64,000 bases of DNA. Source: CAVPTL01 sp963729195. GTDB taxonomy: Bacteria > Actinomycetota > Thermoleophilia > Gaiellales > JAICJC01. The translations under genes and the position numbers were made by a program. The notes under the pieces are model-generated. The model made no database searches and had not been told where the DNA came from. It saw only the letters and a list, made by a program, of their open reading frames with translations. Below are positions 34,949 through 43,867 of this stretch, in pieces. Where the stretch lies: the NCBI GenBank assembly GCA_963729195.1, contig CAVSNF010000019.1, positions 310,001 through 374,000 of the forward strand, in the 5' to 3' direction. Numbering within the stretch: position 1 is the first letter of the stretch; the number at the start of each line of letters is the position of its first letter.

Positions 34949-35910
34949 ATGGCGGATACCCCAATAAACATCGGGACGGCCTCCCGGTCACAAACTCGAC
35001 ACACCAGGGCATACCTGAACGACGTGTTTCGCCGGCACGATCCCGGTCCGCACCCCGACCAGCCGGCCCGGTATGACGCCGTGCTGGCTGCTGTAGCCGA
35101 ATCCGGCTGGGAGACCGGCGATGCTCCGGCCGCGCCGATGGACGCGATCACCCGGGTACACGACCCCGCCCACGTCGCTCGGCTGCGGCAGCTGACAGCG
35201 GCCGGAGGCGGTCAGGTCGACCCTGACACGATCGTGTCGCGCGGACAGCTTCGACGCGGCCGTTCACGCGTGCGGTGGCGCGATCGCCGCGGTCGACGCG
35301 GTGCTCGGCGGAGAGGCGATCGCGGCCTTCAGCGCCGGCCGTCCACCCGGGCATCACGCCGAGCGATCACGGGCGATGGGGTTCTGCCTGCTCAACCAGG
35401 TGGCTGTTGCGGCGGCGCAGGCGCGCGAGCGGGGGGTGGAGCGGGTGGCGGTGCTCGACTGGGATGTGCACCATGGCAACGGCACCGAGGCCATCTTCTG
35501 GGACGACCCCGAGGTGCTGTACGTGTCGTTGCACCAGTACGGCTGGGGCTTCTTCCCCGGCACCGGGGCCGCGACCGATCGAGGTGGGCCAGACGCCACC
35601 GCAGCCACGCTCAACATCCCGCTGGAGGCGGGCACGGGAGACGCCGAGTACCTCACGGCGTTTCGTGAGCTCGCGCTCCCGGCCATCGTGGCCCACCGGC
35701 CCGAGCTCGTGATCGTCTCCGCGGGGTATGACGCCCACGCCGATGACCCGCTGGGCTCTCTGCGCCTGTCCACCGAAACCTTCGGGGTAATGGCCGGGCA
35801 GCTCGGCGAGCTGCAAATCGCCACTGGCGCTCGTGCTCGAGGGCGGCTACGACCTCGAGGCGCTGCGAGCCGGAGTGCGTGAGACGCTCGGGGCTCTCAG
35901 CTCCGGCTGA
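34949..35910 (+). CDS. Histone-deacetylase family amidohydrolase (frameshifted)
   Basis: A zinc hydrolase of about 320 residues resembling bacterial HDAC/AcuC/acetylpolyamine amidohydrolases. FRRHDPGPHPDQPARYDAV marks the N-terminus. Two one-base shifts occur: near 35245 (to DSFDAAVHACGGAIAA) and near 35830 (to LALVLEGGYDLEALRAGV). The catalytic region reads RPPGHHAERSRAMGFCLLN, LDWDVHHGNGTE with zinc ligands, and VSAGYDAHADDPLG. The ATG at 34949 is chosen because conserved sequence begins shortly after it; the first 25 residues are not conserved. Convergent with the TPP-enzyme gene (14-nt overlap). Confidence 0.88.
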
Positions 35911-37540
35911 GGTCGGTGAGCGTCTGGGAGAAGGTGGAGTTCTCGCGGTAGTCGACGGGAATCTCGATCACGGAGGAGACGTCGGCGGCGAGTGCCCGCT
36001 GGAGCGTGGGTACCAGCTCGGCCGCTGAGCCGACCCGCACGCCCATGATTCCGAACGACTCAGCCAGCGCCACCCAGTCGGGGTTCGTGAACTTGGTGCC
36101 GGCCAGCCGCCCGAACTTGCGCTGTTGGTGCATCTCGATCACGCCGTAGGCGCTGTCTGACCACACCAGGTTGACGACCGCCAGGCCCAGCCGTTTGGCG
36201 GTCTCGAGTTCCTGGAAGTTCATCAAGCGCGCCGCCGTCGCCCGAGATCGTGACCACCTTGCGGTCGGCCGGCAGCACCATGCGGGCGGCCACGCCCGCG
36301 GGGATGGCGAAGCCCATCGCCGCCGCCCCGTTGGAGATCAGCACGGTGTTGGGCTGGTGCGTCGGCCACAGTCGCGAGATCCACAGCTTGTGCGCGCCCA
36401 CGTCGGAGATCAGCAGGTCGTGGGGGCCCATCAGCTCGCGCAGGTCGCGCAGCACGCGCTGCGGCTTGATCGGGAACCCGTCGTCGGATCCCGCCTCCAG
36501 CACCGCTCGAAACATCTCGCGGTAGGGCGGTGCCGGGAGCCGCGCCGGCGGCTTGTCCGAGATCAGGTTTCCCAGGTGCGTCAGGATCGACGAGATGTCG
36601 CCGGTCAGTTCGACGTCGGGCACGTAGTGCGCGTCGACCTCGGCGCCCACGGTGTCGATGCAGATCACGCGCCGATCGTGATTGGGATTCCACGCCCGCG
36701 GCGACCATTCGACCAGGTCATAGCCGACGCACACCACCAGGTCGGCCTTGCCCATGAATCCCGCGCGGATAGTCCTGGGCGCGGAGCCCGGCGGTGAACA
36801 GCGCATGCTCACTGTCGGAATCGATCACACCCTTGCCCATGAACGTGGTGATCACGTTCAACCCGCTCTGCGCGCAGAATCGCCGCAGCGCCGCGGCGGA
36901 GTTCTGACGGACAACGCCGTTTCCCGCCAGGATCACCGGGGCCTCGGCCGACTGCAGCAGCTGGGCTGCGCGGTGAAGCTCGCCGGCCACGGGTTCCACC
37001 AGCGGCGCCGGGCGGCGGGGTACGGGGTCAGCGTCGATGGGACGTCTCCATCACGTCGTCGGGAAGCTCCAGATGGGTGGCGCCCGGCTTCTCCTTCTCG
37101 GCCACGGCGAACGCTTTGCGCACCGCTTCGGGAATGATCTCGGGGTCGTGGATGCGAGCGTTCCACTTGGTCACCGGCTTCATCATCCGCACCACGTCGA
37201 TGTACTGGTGGCTCTCCTTGTGCATCTCGCCCAGGCTGGTCTGCCCGGTCAGCGCCACCACCGGGGCGCGGTCGAGGAAGGCATCGGCCAGGCCGGTGAC
37301 GAGATTGGTCGCACCGGGGCCGAGTGTCCCCAGGCACACACCGGCATGGCCGGTCAGCCGGCCATACGCGTCGGCCATGAAGGCGGCCCCCTGCTCGTGC
37401 CGCACCGGGACGAACGCCACCGTCGAGGAGTGGTCGAGCGCCTCGTTCAGATCGAGCGTCTCTTCACCGGGGATGCCGAACACGTACCGGACGCCCTCGT
37501 TTTCGAGGCATCGAACGAACAGCTCTGCCGCAGTGGCCAT
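35897..37540 (-). CDS. Acetolactate-synthase-like thiamine pyrophosphate enzyme (frameshifted)
   Basis: About 548 residues in three domains. The Pyr domain has the catalytic Glu in VRHEQGAAFMADAYGR and GPGATNLVTGLADA. The central domain has APVILAGNGVV and TTFMGKGVI. The PP domain has NGAAAMGFAIPAGVAA, TISGDGG and MNFQELETAKRLGL, then the tail WSDSAYGVIEMHQQRKFG. Frame changes near 37035, 36775 and 36230. Overall layout matches IlvB/AlsS; the short C-terminus and absence of an ilvN next door favour a catabolic or unassigned acetolactate synthase rather than the branched-chain one. Confidence 0.85.
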
Positions 37541-37605
37541 GGGGCGCAAGTGTAGTGCCGCGATCAGCGTCCGGCGTCGGCTCGCAGACGCGTACACTGC
37601 CACGC

Positions 37606-38329
37606 ATGTCGGGCCCAGACATCGTGGTGTTCATCCCCGCATGGAACGAGGAGCGCAGCCTTCCGGCGGTGCTGGATGAGCTGCGCGGCGAGCTTCCCGA
37701 GGCCGATGTGCTGGTGGTCGACGACGGCTCGACTGACGACACCGTGGTGGTCGCCCGCCGGGCGGGAGCGGAGGTGCTCAGCTTCCCCGAGAATCGGGGC
37801 CTGGGGGAGGGGATCGCCGCCGGCTACCGATACGCCCTCGAGAACGAGTACGGGATCTGCGGTCGGGTCGATGCCGACGGTCAGCATCCGGTCGCCGAGC
37901 TGCGCAGGCTGATCGACGAGGTCAGCGCCGGCCGCTGCGACGTGGCCGTCGGCTCGCGCTTCGTCTCCGGTGAGGGCTACCCGGCCTACCGCTACGCCCT
38001 CCGCGGCGCCCGCAGGTTCGGCACAGCGGTGATGCGCCGCTCGGTGGGCGCGCTGCTGCACCGTCCCTTCAGCGACCCCATGAGCGGGATGTACGCGGTC
38101 AACGCCAAGGCCATGCCGCTCCTGGCGGAACCGTTCGAGAGCGAGGCCCCCGAGGTGGAGGCGCTGCTTCGCATCAGCCAGGCCGGCTTGGTGTTGCACG
38201 AGACTTCCGGTTGAGATGCGCCAGCGCGCCGAGGGGGAATCGAAGCTCAAGGGCCGCAAGGCGGTCGCGGTCGTCGTCACTGTTGCGGGCACGCTGTGGA
38301 TGGGCCGGCGAATGCTCCGCCGGCGCTGA
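37606..38329 (+). CDS. Family 2 glycosyltransferase (frameshifted at C-terminus)
   Basis: About 240 residues from the ATG at 37606. GT-A fold: FIPAWNEERSLPAVLDEL, VLVVDDGSTDDT (nucleotide binding), RGLGEGIAAGYRYAL, and the DXD-like GRVDADGQHPV. It resembles dolichol-phosphate mannosyltransferase-type enzymes that act on lipid carriers. A one-base shift near 38205 converts a premature stop into VEMRQRAEGESKLKG and a C-terminal membrane helix (AVAVVVTVAGTLWMG) ending in basic residues. It starts 65 nt from the divergent TPP-enzyme gene. Confidence 0.88.
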
Positions 38330-38337
38330 GCAGCACG

Positions 38338-38847
38338 GTGGAAACGCGCTGGGCAATCGTGATCCCCGGAAGCGGCGAGCTGGCGGTGGACGGCCGCTAC
38401 CGCCTGCGATCGGTGTGTCACCGCTGTCTGGATGCAGCGGCCGAGATGGCCGAGCAGCGCCGCCCGCATCTGGTGGTGTTCTCGGGCTGGTCACCGCATC
38501 CGGGACCGACCGAGGCCGAGCAGATGCTCGAGGCGTGGCCGGGGCGGCGCGATATCGATCTCGTGGCCGAGCCCACAGCCTCGATCACCGCCGAGAACAT
38601 GGCCCGTTCGCTCCCGCTGCTGACCGGTCGCGGGATCACTGAGGTGACGCTGGTGTGCGCCCTCGTGCATCTCCCGCGGGTGCGGTACTTCTTCGGTGGT
38701 GTGTACCCCCGGTATGGGATCCGCTGCCGGTACTCACCGGTGACCGCCGGAGTCAGTGCCAGGGCGATCGCCTGGGAGGCTGCCGCGCTGCCGCTGGCGC
38801 GGCGGCAGCGCAAGCAGGCCCGCGCGGAGATCGCGCGCAGGTTGTGA
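38338..38847 (+). CDS. DUF218/YdcF-like protein
   Basis: 170 residues, from a GTG at 38338 shortly after the glycosyltransferase stop. The Rossmann-like fold opens WAIVIPGSGELAVDGRY, then LVVFSGWSPHPGPTEAEQML and EPTASITAENMARSLPLL with the conserved Glu/Asn pair of the family, and ends in a basic helix. E. coli members (SanA, ElyC) act in envelope and carrier-lipid processes; pairing with a GT2 enzyme fits a cell-surface role. Confidence 0.8.
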   Translation: METRWAIVIPGSGELAVDGRYRLRSVCHRCLDAAAEMAEQRRPHLVVFSGWSPHPGPTEAEQMLEAWPGRRDIDLVAEPTASITAENMARSLPLLTGRGITEVTLVCALVHLPRVRYFFGGVYPRYGIRCRYSPVTAGVSARAIAWEAAALPLARRQRKQARAEIARRL

Positions 38848-38935
38848 CGGTTCGTTGTCCGGTTGCGCCTTGTTGCGTGTGAGGGGGCGCCTCCAAGCTT
38901 TTCGCGACACCGGAATCGACCTGGAAGGATCGAAT

Positions 38936-39148
38936 ATGTCCATTTTCACCCTCGGCAGTCGCCTGCAGCAGCACCTCGCCGGCGAAGACGGTCAGGGCAC
39001 CGTCGAGTACGTCGGGCTCGCCATGGCCATCGGCGTGCTGCTGCTGGGCGTCACCTCGTATCTCGGCGGCACGGATCACGGCGTCGGCTCGATCATCACC
39101 GGCGCGATCAAGTCGGCCCTCCACCAGGCCTCCGGCGGAGCCAAGTAA
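38936..39148 (+). CDS. flp: Flp-type prepilin
   Basis: A 70-residue class III prepilin: a short charged leader, the cleavage-type motif EDGQGTVEYVG (Gly before the mature N-terminus, Glu at +5 region), then the hydrophobic stretch LAMAIGVLLLGVTSYLGG. A GGAAGG ribosome site lies 8 nt upstream of the ATG. It should be assembled into a Tad/Flp pilus; the assembly genes are 6 kb downstream (45259-49545). It is monocistronic, ending at a palindrome. Confidence 0.82.
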   Translation: MSIFTLGSRLQQHLAGEDGQGTVEYVGLAMAIGVLLLGVTSYLGGTDHGVGSIITGAIKSALHQASGGAK

Positions 39149-39155
39149 GACGGCA

Positions 39156-39194
39156 GGTGGTGAATAACGGTGCCAGGCACCGTTATTCACCACC
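39156..39194. repeat. Perfect 39-nt palindrome, copy 2
   Basis: Arm GGTGGTGAATAACGGTGCC, central A, exact reverse complement. It shares GAATAA, GGTGCC-A-GGCACC and TTATTC with copy 1 at 12306-12340. The bases between them differ (TT versus C), and in each copy both arms changed together, so pairing is conserved. It lies between the convergent pilin and dodecin genes, where it may also act as a bidirectional terminator; there is no T-run. Confidence 0.85.
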
Positions 39195-39199
39195 CTCGC

Positions 39200-39415
39200 T
39201 CAGCTGTGGGGCTCCACCGGGAACGCGATCTTGACCAATGCGTTCCAGCGGGCGATCGAACCGTCTTCCACGTCACAGGTGATCTGCATCACCTCGACCG
39301 TCGTGATGCCGCGAATCGATCGGGACGCGGCGCTCACGGCCGCGCGCACAGCGTCGTCCGACCCGGTGGTCGACGACCCGATCACTTCGATCACCTTGGT
39401 GACTCCGGTGCTCAT
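39200..39415 (-). CDS. Dodecin family flavin-binding protein
   Basis: A 71-residue intact dodecin. The family layout is complete: VTKVIEVIGSSTTGSDDAVR, SAASRSIRGITTVEVMQI and the C-terminal strands WNALVKIAFPVEPH. Dodecins form hollow dodecamers that store flavin or flavin-breakdown products. It is coupled by an ATGA overlap to fba (39412), which is upstream on the same strand. Confidence 0.92.
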   Translation of the reverse strand: MSTGVTKVIEVIGSSTTGSDDAVRAAVSAASRSIRGITTVEVMQITCDVEDGSIARWNALVKIAFPVEPHS

Positions 39416-40422
39416 ACGGCGGCCGCGTAGAAGTCGCGCATCGACGCCAGCGAGCGCGGCTCGTAGTCGCCGGCATGACCGGCCTGGCCGAACTGGGTCA
39501 TGCGCTCCTCCAGCACCGACTGCATGGCTGCGCGGGCCGGCTTGAGGTAGTACCGCGGATCGAACTCGCCCGGTTTCTCCGTCATCGCTGCCCGGATGGC
39601 ACCGGTCATCGCCAGACGCAGATCCGTGTCGACGTTGATCTTGCGCACGCCGTGGCGGATACCGAGCTGGATCTCCTCCACCGGAACGCCCCAGGTCGGG
39701 CGGATCTCGCCGCCGTGCTGATTGATGATGTCGACCAGATCCTTGGGTACCGAGGACGAGCCGTGCATCACCAGATGCGTGTCTGGGAGCAACTCATGGA
39801 TCCGCTGGATCAGGTTCATCGCCAGCACCTCCCCGTCGGGGGCACGGGTGAACTTGTACGCGCCGTGGCTGGTGCCGATCGCCACCGCCAGCGCGTCGAT
39901 TCCCGTTCGCTCGACAAACTCGACCGCCTGATCGGGATCGGTCAGGTGCACCTCGCCGGATCCGACCCCGTCCTCGATCCCGCCGAGCGTGCCCAGCTCG
40001 CCCTCCACGGTGACACCGACGGCGTGTGCCATGTCGACGACTTCGCGGGTGACCGCGACGTTCTGCTCGAAATCCGACGGCGTCTTGCCGTCCTCGAGCA
40101 GTGAGCCGTCCATCATCACGCTGGTAAAGCCCTGTTCGATCGCCGAGGCACAGGTGGCCGGCGAGTTGCCGTGATCCTGATGCAGCGCCACCGGGATCTC
40201 CGGATAGAGCTCCAGCGCGGCCTCCATCAGGTGGTACAGGAAGCGGTCGTTGGTGTACGAACGGGCGCCTCTGGATGCCTGCACGATCACCGGCGAGTTG
40301 GTGTTGCGGGCCGCCTCCATGATCGCCTGGATCTGCTCCATGTTGTTGACGTTGAACGCGCCCACGCCGTACCCACCGGCGGCGGCCTCGTCCAGCAATT
40401 GGCGCATTGAAACCATCGCCAT
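39412..40422 (-). CDS. fba: Class II fructose-1,6-bisphosphate aldolase
   Basis: A 336-residue zinc aldolase of glycolysis/gluconeogenesis. Features: AAAGGYGVGAFNVNNMEQIQ, the zinc and catalytic region PVALHQDHGNSPATC, SVMMDGSLLEDGKT, GVTVEGELGTLGG, AIGTSHGAYKF, LVMHGSSSVP and GVRKINVDTDLRLA. The start is the ATG at 40422, preceded by a strong GAGGAGG site. It precedes the dodecin gene with a 4-nt overlap. Confidence 0.95.
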   Translation of the reverse strand: MAMVSMRQLLDEAAAGGYGVGAFNVNNMEQIQAIMEAARNTNSPVIVQASRGARSYTNDRFLYHLMEAALELYPEIPVALHQDHGNSPATCASAIEQGFTSVMMDGSLLEDGKTPSDFEQNVAVTREVVDMAHAVGVTVEGELGTLGGIEDGVGSGEVHLTDPDQAVEFVERTGIDALAVAIGTSHGAYKFTRAPDGEVLAMNLIQRIHELLPDTHLVMHGSSSVPKDLVDIINQHGGEIRPTWGVPVEEIQLGIRHGVRKINVDTDLRLAMTGAIRAAMTEKPGEFDPRYYLKPARAAMQSVLEERMTQFGQAGHAGDYEPRSLASMRDFYAAAV

Positions 40423-40457
40423 CTGTGTGATCCTCCTCGTTCGGCTCCGGCCAAATC

Positions 40458-40991
40458 CTAGTGCGTGCGACCGTTTGCCGGGGCTAGGCCTGCGCCGAAG
40501 CTCCAGAGCTTGTTGCCGAGGAAGCTCAGCGGCGTGACGATCACGATCGCAACCGCAGCGGCGGGCAGTTTGCCGACGCCGACGGCCTCGACCAGCACCG
40601 CCAGAATTGCCAGGTCGAGCATCAGCGCAGCCGTGCTGACCACGAGGAACCGGGCGAACTGATGGTGTGGCCTGCCTGAGGCGCCCGAGAAGGTCCACAG
40701 CCGGTTCCACACGAAGTTCGACCCGGCCGACACGGCGAATGCGATCGCGAACGCGGGCAGGTACGGCATCCAGGCGTCGACTGCTCGGAACACGCTGAGG
40801 TTGATCAGGTACCCCGACGCGCCCACACAGCAGAAGCGCAGCAGCTGCAGCAGGTGCTCCCGATCGGGGAAGCCCAGGGTCGCCAGTCGGTCAGGCTGCT
40901 CGTAGGTGATCACGCGCACCGTGAGCGTGCCCGACTCGTCGGTTTCGATCGTCTCGGTGCGGTCAGGCCGCGGAGGGTTGGTCAGGGCCAC
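40458..40991 (-). CDS. GtrA family membrane protein
   Basis: A 177-residue intact protein with an approximately 50-residue polar N-terminus followed by four helices: RFCCVGASGYLINLSVF, AFAIAFAVSAGSNFVWN, FARFLVVSTAALMLDLAIL and AVAIVIVTPLSFLGNKLWSF. The NFVWNRLWTF and FLGNKLWSF repeats are GtrA hallmarks. Family members flip or stabilise polyprenyl-linked sugars for surface glycosylation. The long polar N-terminus is an extra. Confidence 0.87.
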   Translation of the reverse strand: MALTNPPRPDRTETIETDESGTLTVRVITYEQPDRLATLGFPDREHLLQLLRFCCVGASGYLINLSVFRAVDAWMPYLPAFAIAFAVSAGSNFVWNRLWTFSGASGRPHHQFARFLVVSTAALMLDLAILAVLVEAVGVGKLPAAAVAIVIVTPLSFLGNKLWSFGAGLAPANGRTH

Positions 40992-41040
40992 ACTTCAGGC
41001 CATCGGCAACTCTGGCCGCGGCCTGAAGAACCCACCGTGT

Positions 41041-41667
41041 TCACCCGGAGGTGGTGGAGGGCGCAGACGCGCCGGTGTCCTCGGCCGGGCTATCGGTCGG
41101 CCGGAACAGATCGCGGACTCCCCCTTGGCGGGTGCGCTCCAGCGTCACTTGGATCGGCTGATCCAGCTTGGTGACGACGCTCTCGACGCTGCTGATGATC
41201 GACCCGATGTCGGCCCGCGCCTCGGCCACGTCTTCGCGCATGGCGGCGATCCCGGCCGACAGCAGCTCCACCACGAGTTCCAGATCCTCCACCCGGCCGA
41301 GACGCTCGGCCAGCAGGTCGCGGTTGACCTGATCGACCCGTCCCGTGAGCTCGAGGATGAGATCCCGCAGCTCGTTCGAACGGCGGGCGCTGTCGTGGGT
41401 GTCGAGCACCCGCTCCACTGCCCGCTCGACGCGCTCCGGCAGGCTCTGTTCCAGCGACGCGGCGGTTGCCCTCAACTCGTCGACGTGGTTCTCGGCTCTG
41501 GCCAGCAGCGTTCGCAGGTCAGGCACCGGTGGCGACCCGTCGTCAGGGGTCGCCGCGACTGCCGGGACATACGTCGACTCGGCACCGCGCGCCCGTGCTC
41601 TCAGCTCTTTGATCCGGCGGTAGAGCTGCGCTTCGGCGTCGGCCATTGGATTCGGCTCGCCTTCCAC
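41041..41667 (-). CDS. Coiled-coil protein of unknown function
   Basis: 208 residues, intact. The N-terminus opens with LYRRIKELRARARG, then a Pro-rich linker. Long heptad-rich helices occupy about residues 55-180 (LLARAENHVDELRATAASLEQ, RSNELRDLILELTGRVDQ), with an acidic Ser/Thr-rich tail. No transmembrane segment. ATG choices are at 41667 and 41646. It is divergent from the FHA gene 72 nt away. Confidence 0.55.
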   Translation of the reverse strand: MEGEPNPMADAEAQLYRRIKELRARARGAESTYVPAVAATPDDGSPPVPDLRTLLARAENHVDELRATAASLEQSLPERVERAVERVLDTHDSARRSNELRDLILELTGRVDQVNRDLLAERLGRVEDLELVVELLSAGIAAMREDVAEARADIGSIISSVESVVTKLDQPIQVTLERTRQGGVRDLFRPTDSPAEDTGASAPSTTSG

Positions 41668-41738
41668 GTGGCGATTCTATGCGATCGTCCGGGTGCGCTG
41701 CTACCCTCGATAGCGTCCCCTTCTGAGGAAGTGTCTGC

Positions 41739-42134
41739 GTGTCTGACGAAGATGATGATGTGACCTACACTCGAATTCTCGGACCGCTGGACGTTCCGCC
41801 GACCGGCGGCGAGACGGTCGCTCGAGACCAGCCGGCCCTGGTGTGGCAGCCAAAAAACGGCCCTGAGCAGGTGTTTCCGTTGGAGCACCGGCTGATGAAG
41901 GTCGGGCGAAACGATCAAAACGATGTGATGCTCGCGGGGCCGACGGTGTCGTCGCGTCACGCCACGGTGCGGCGAGAGCCGATCGGCGTTGTGATTGAGG
42001 ATGAAGGCAGTCTCAACGGCACCTTCGTCAACGGCGTGCGGATCGAGCAGCAGTTGCTCGAGGACGGCGACCGTATTCAGATCGGCCCGCATCTGCTGGT
42101 GTTCGTCGGCGCCGGCGCTACCCCGGGTACCTGA
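41739..42134 (+). CDS. FHA domain protein
   Basis: 131 residues from a GTG at 41739. A polar N-terminus (DEDDDVTYTRILGP, with Thr residues that could be phosphorylated) leads to a forkhead-associated domain: LMKVGRNDQNDVMLAGPTVS, SSRHATVRRE and EGSLNGTFVNGVRIE carry the phosphothreonine-binding Arg, Ser-Arg-His and Asn. No kinase is adjacent; the tad operon and two-component pair start about 1 kb downstream. The 3' end overlaps the convergent gene at 42118. Confidence 0.88.
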   Translation: MSDEDDDVTYTRILGPLDVPPTGGETVARDQPALVWQPKNGPEQVFPLEHRLMKVGRNDQNDVMLAGPTVSSRHATVRREPIGVVIEDEGSLNGTFVNGVRIEQQLLEDGDRIQIGPHLLVFVGAGATPGT

Positions 42135-42579
42135 GTGCCGCCCAGGACGGCACCGGCGCGAGCTCGACCAGCGGCGATGTGTCGGTCGGCATGCGGTAGC
42201 CGAATGTTCCTGAGTCCTGATCGAAGCTCACGTCGAGCATGCCGGTTTTGACGCGATGGTCCAGCCACGCTCCACGGAACACCAGTTTGCGCAGCCAGTA
42301 GCTCACCGGTTCGGGGTGCAGGCGGTCGATCTCGGCCAGGTGCGAGGTCAGGTATGCGCCCAGGCTGCTGAGCGGCTGCTCGACCGTGCCGGTGGCCGCC
42401 AGAGCGACCAAGTCGGCCGTCTCGGACGGCTGCAGCTCTCGCTGGGGAACCAGTTGCAGGCGCGCCGCCGCGGCGGTCACGCGCTCCTCGAAGTCGAACC
42501 GCGAGAAGCCGTAGCGGTAGTCCAGGAACTCGACCACATAGTCGTCGCCCGAGACGTAGTCCGAACTGCGGTGCTCCAT
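42118..42579 (-). CDS. Hypothetical protein (153 aa)
   Basis: An intact soluble protein, no recognised family. It opens with EHRSSDYVSGDDYVVEFLDYRYGFSR-like acidic/aromatic sequence, has a helical middle (LSSLGAYLTSHLAEIDRL), VSYWLRKLVFRG and a C-terminal beta-rich part (MLDVSFDQDSGTFGYRM). It is divergent from the DUF192 gene with 17 nt between starts and overlaps the FHA gene at its 3' end. Confidence 0.5.
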   Translation of the reverse strand: MEHRSSDYVSGDDYVVEFLDYRYGFSRFDFEERVTAAAARLQLVPQRELQPSETADLVALAATGTVEQPLSSLGAYLTSHLAEIDRLHPEPVSYWLRKLVFRGAWLDHRVKTGMLDVSFDQDSGTFGYRMPTDTSPLVELAPVPSWAALRYPG

Positions 42580-42596
42580 GCCACGGAGTGTAGGTA

Positions 42597-42938
42597 ATGG
42601 CGCGAATCAGGCTCGAGAGCGGCGCGGTGGTGTGCGATCGGGCGGTGCTCGCCGTGACCATGTGGCCGCGCACCAAAGGGCTGCTGGGGCGATCGTCGCT
42701 GGCCGACGACGAGGGCATGTGGATCCAGCCGACCAACTCGATCCACATGTTCTTCATGCGCTTCTCGATCGACGTGATCTACGCCGACGCCGGTGGACGG
42801 GTGTTGAAGCTCGTGCGTGACATCGGACCGTGGCGGATGTCGATGTGCTGGGGAGCAAAAGTGGCTCTCGAATTGCCGGTGGGTGCGATCGACCGCTGCG
42901 GAGTGTCCGTCGGTGATCACCTCGTGATCGAGCGGTAG
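42597..42938 (+). CDS. DUF192 family protein
   Basis: 113 residues, intact. The family core is visible: VTMWPRTKGLLGRSSLADDE, MWIQPTNSIHMFFMRFSIDVIY (the conserved histidine-methionine-phenylalanine strand), GRVLKLVRDIGPWRMS and ALELPVGAIDRCGV. The function of DUF192 is unresolved; in actinobacteria it often accompanies pilus or secretion genes, and here it lies upstream of the tad operon. Confidence 0.88.
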   Translation: MARIRLESGAVVCDRAVLAVTMWPRTKGLLGRSSLADDEGMWIQPTNSIHMFFMRFSIDVIYADAGGRVLKLVRDIGPWRMSMCWGAKVALELPVGAIDRCGVSVGDHLVIER

Positions 42939-43153
42939 ACCAGGTTCGGCTACTACGGATCGGGGCCCAGTGGGCCTCTCTGTCTACTGCAAAACGTTAC
43001 ATCTTTGAAACAAGTGCTTTGCGAGTATTCCGTTTTGCTCTGGTGACTTGTACGTTGGCACCGTGCCTCGGGGCGGCCGGGGATGGGAGGTGCTAAACGA
43101 GTGCCGCGGACGCAACGCAATGACCGCGGCCACGAACCAAGGAGCCAGCCAGC
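42939..43153 (+). other. Long leader upstream of the tad-linked regulator
   Basis: A 215-nt non-coding region. The first part is A/T-rich (TTACATCTTTGAAACAAG near 43000) and probably holds the promoter. The second part, from about 43070, is G-rich with several complementary GC blocks and ends in AAGGAG 10 nt before the GTG at 43154. I looked for known riboswitch cores and found none that fits. A structured leader is possible but unproven. Confidence 0.35.
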
Positions 43154-43861
43154 GTGGCCGAATCAACTGTATTGGTCGTCGATGACGAACCGCGAATCGT
43201 CGAGTTTCTGCTCGAAAACCTGCGTGCCGACGATTTCATCGTCCTGACGGCCGCGTCTGGCAGCGACGCTCTGAATGTGCTCACCCGATCGCGACCTGAC
43301 GTGATCCTGCTGGACGTGGTGCTCCCGGATATGAGCGGCTATGAGCTGTGCCGCAAGATCCGCTCGGCCCACCCGGTGACCGATGGCTGGGATCCCGACG
43401 TGCCGATCATCATGATCTCCGCCAAAGTGGAGTACACCGACCGCGTCCGAGGCCTCACCCGCGGGGCCGATGACTACGTCACCAAACCGTTCCACTACCC
43501 CGAGCTGGTTGCCAGGATCGCCGCCGTCCAAAGCCGCGCCACCAGGGTGCGAGACCGGCATGTCCACAAGGTGCACGATTTGGTCGTCAACACGATGTCT
43601 CGCGACGTCACTGTCGGGGGCATGAAGGTCGCGCTCTCGGCCAAGGAGTTCGAGCTGCTGGCGAAGCTGGCGGTCGAGCCCGAGCGGGTCTTCTCCAAGG
43701 GAGAGTTGCTGGAAACCGTGTGGGGCTTCCGATCTCCGGGCAGAACCCGCACGCTCGACTCGCATGCCAGCCGTCTCCGGCAGAAGCTGGTCGCGCACTC
43801 GGACACCGAGTGGATCGTGAACGTCTGGGGCGTCGGTTATCGCCTCTACAAGCCGGAGTAG
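43154..43861 (+). CDS. OmpR-family response regulator
   Basis: 235 residues, intact, GTG start with AAGGAG upstream. Receiver: VVDDEPRIVEFLLENL, phospho-acceptor in VILLDVVLPDMSGYEL, IMISAK, and DDYVTKPF. Output domain: ALSAKEFELLAKLAVEPE, RTRTLDSHASRLRQKL and WIVNVWGVGYRLYKPE. The partner kinase starts 6 nt downstream, and the tad genes follow without gaps. Control of pilus expression is therefore likely. Confidence 0.93.
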   Translation: MAESTVLVVDDEPRIVEFLLENLRADDFIVLTAASGSDALNVLTRSRPDVILLDVVLPDMSGYELCRKIRSAHPVTDGWDPDVPIIMISAKVEYTDRVRGLTRGADDYVTKPFHYPELVARIAAVQSRATRVRDRHVHKVHDLVVNTMSRDVTVGGMKVALSAKEFELLAKLAVEPERVFSKGELLETVWGFRSPGRTRTLDSHASRLRQKLVAHSDTEWIVNVWGVGYRLYKPE

Positions 43862-43867
43862 CGACGC

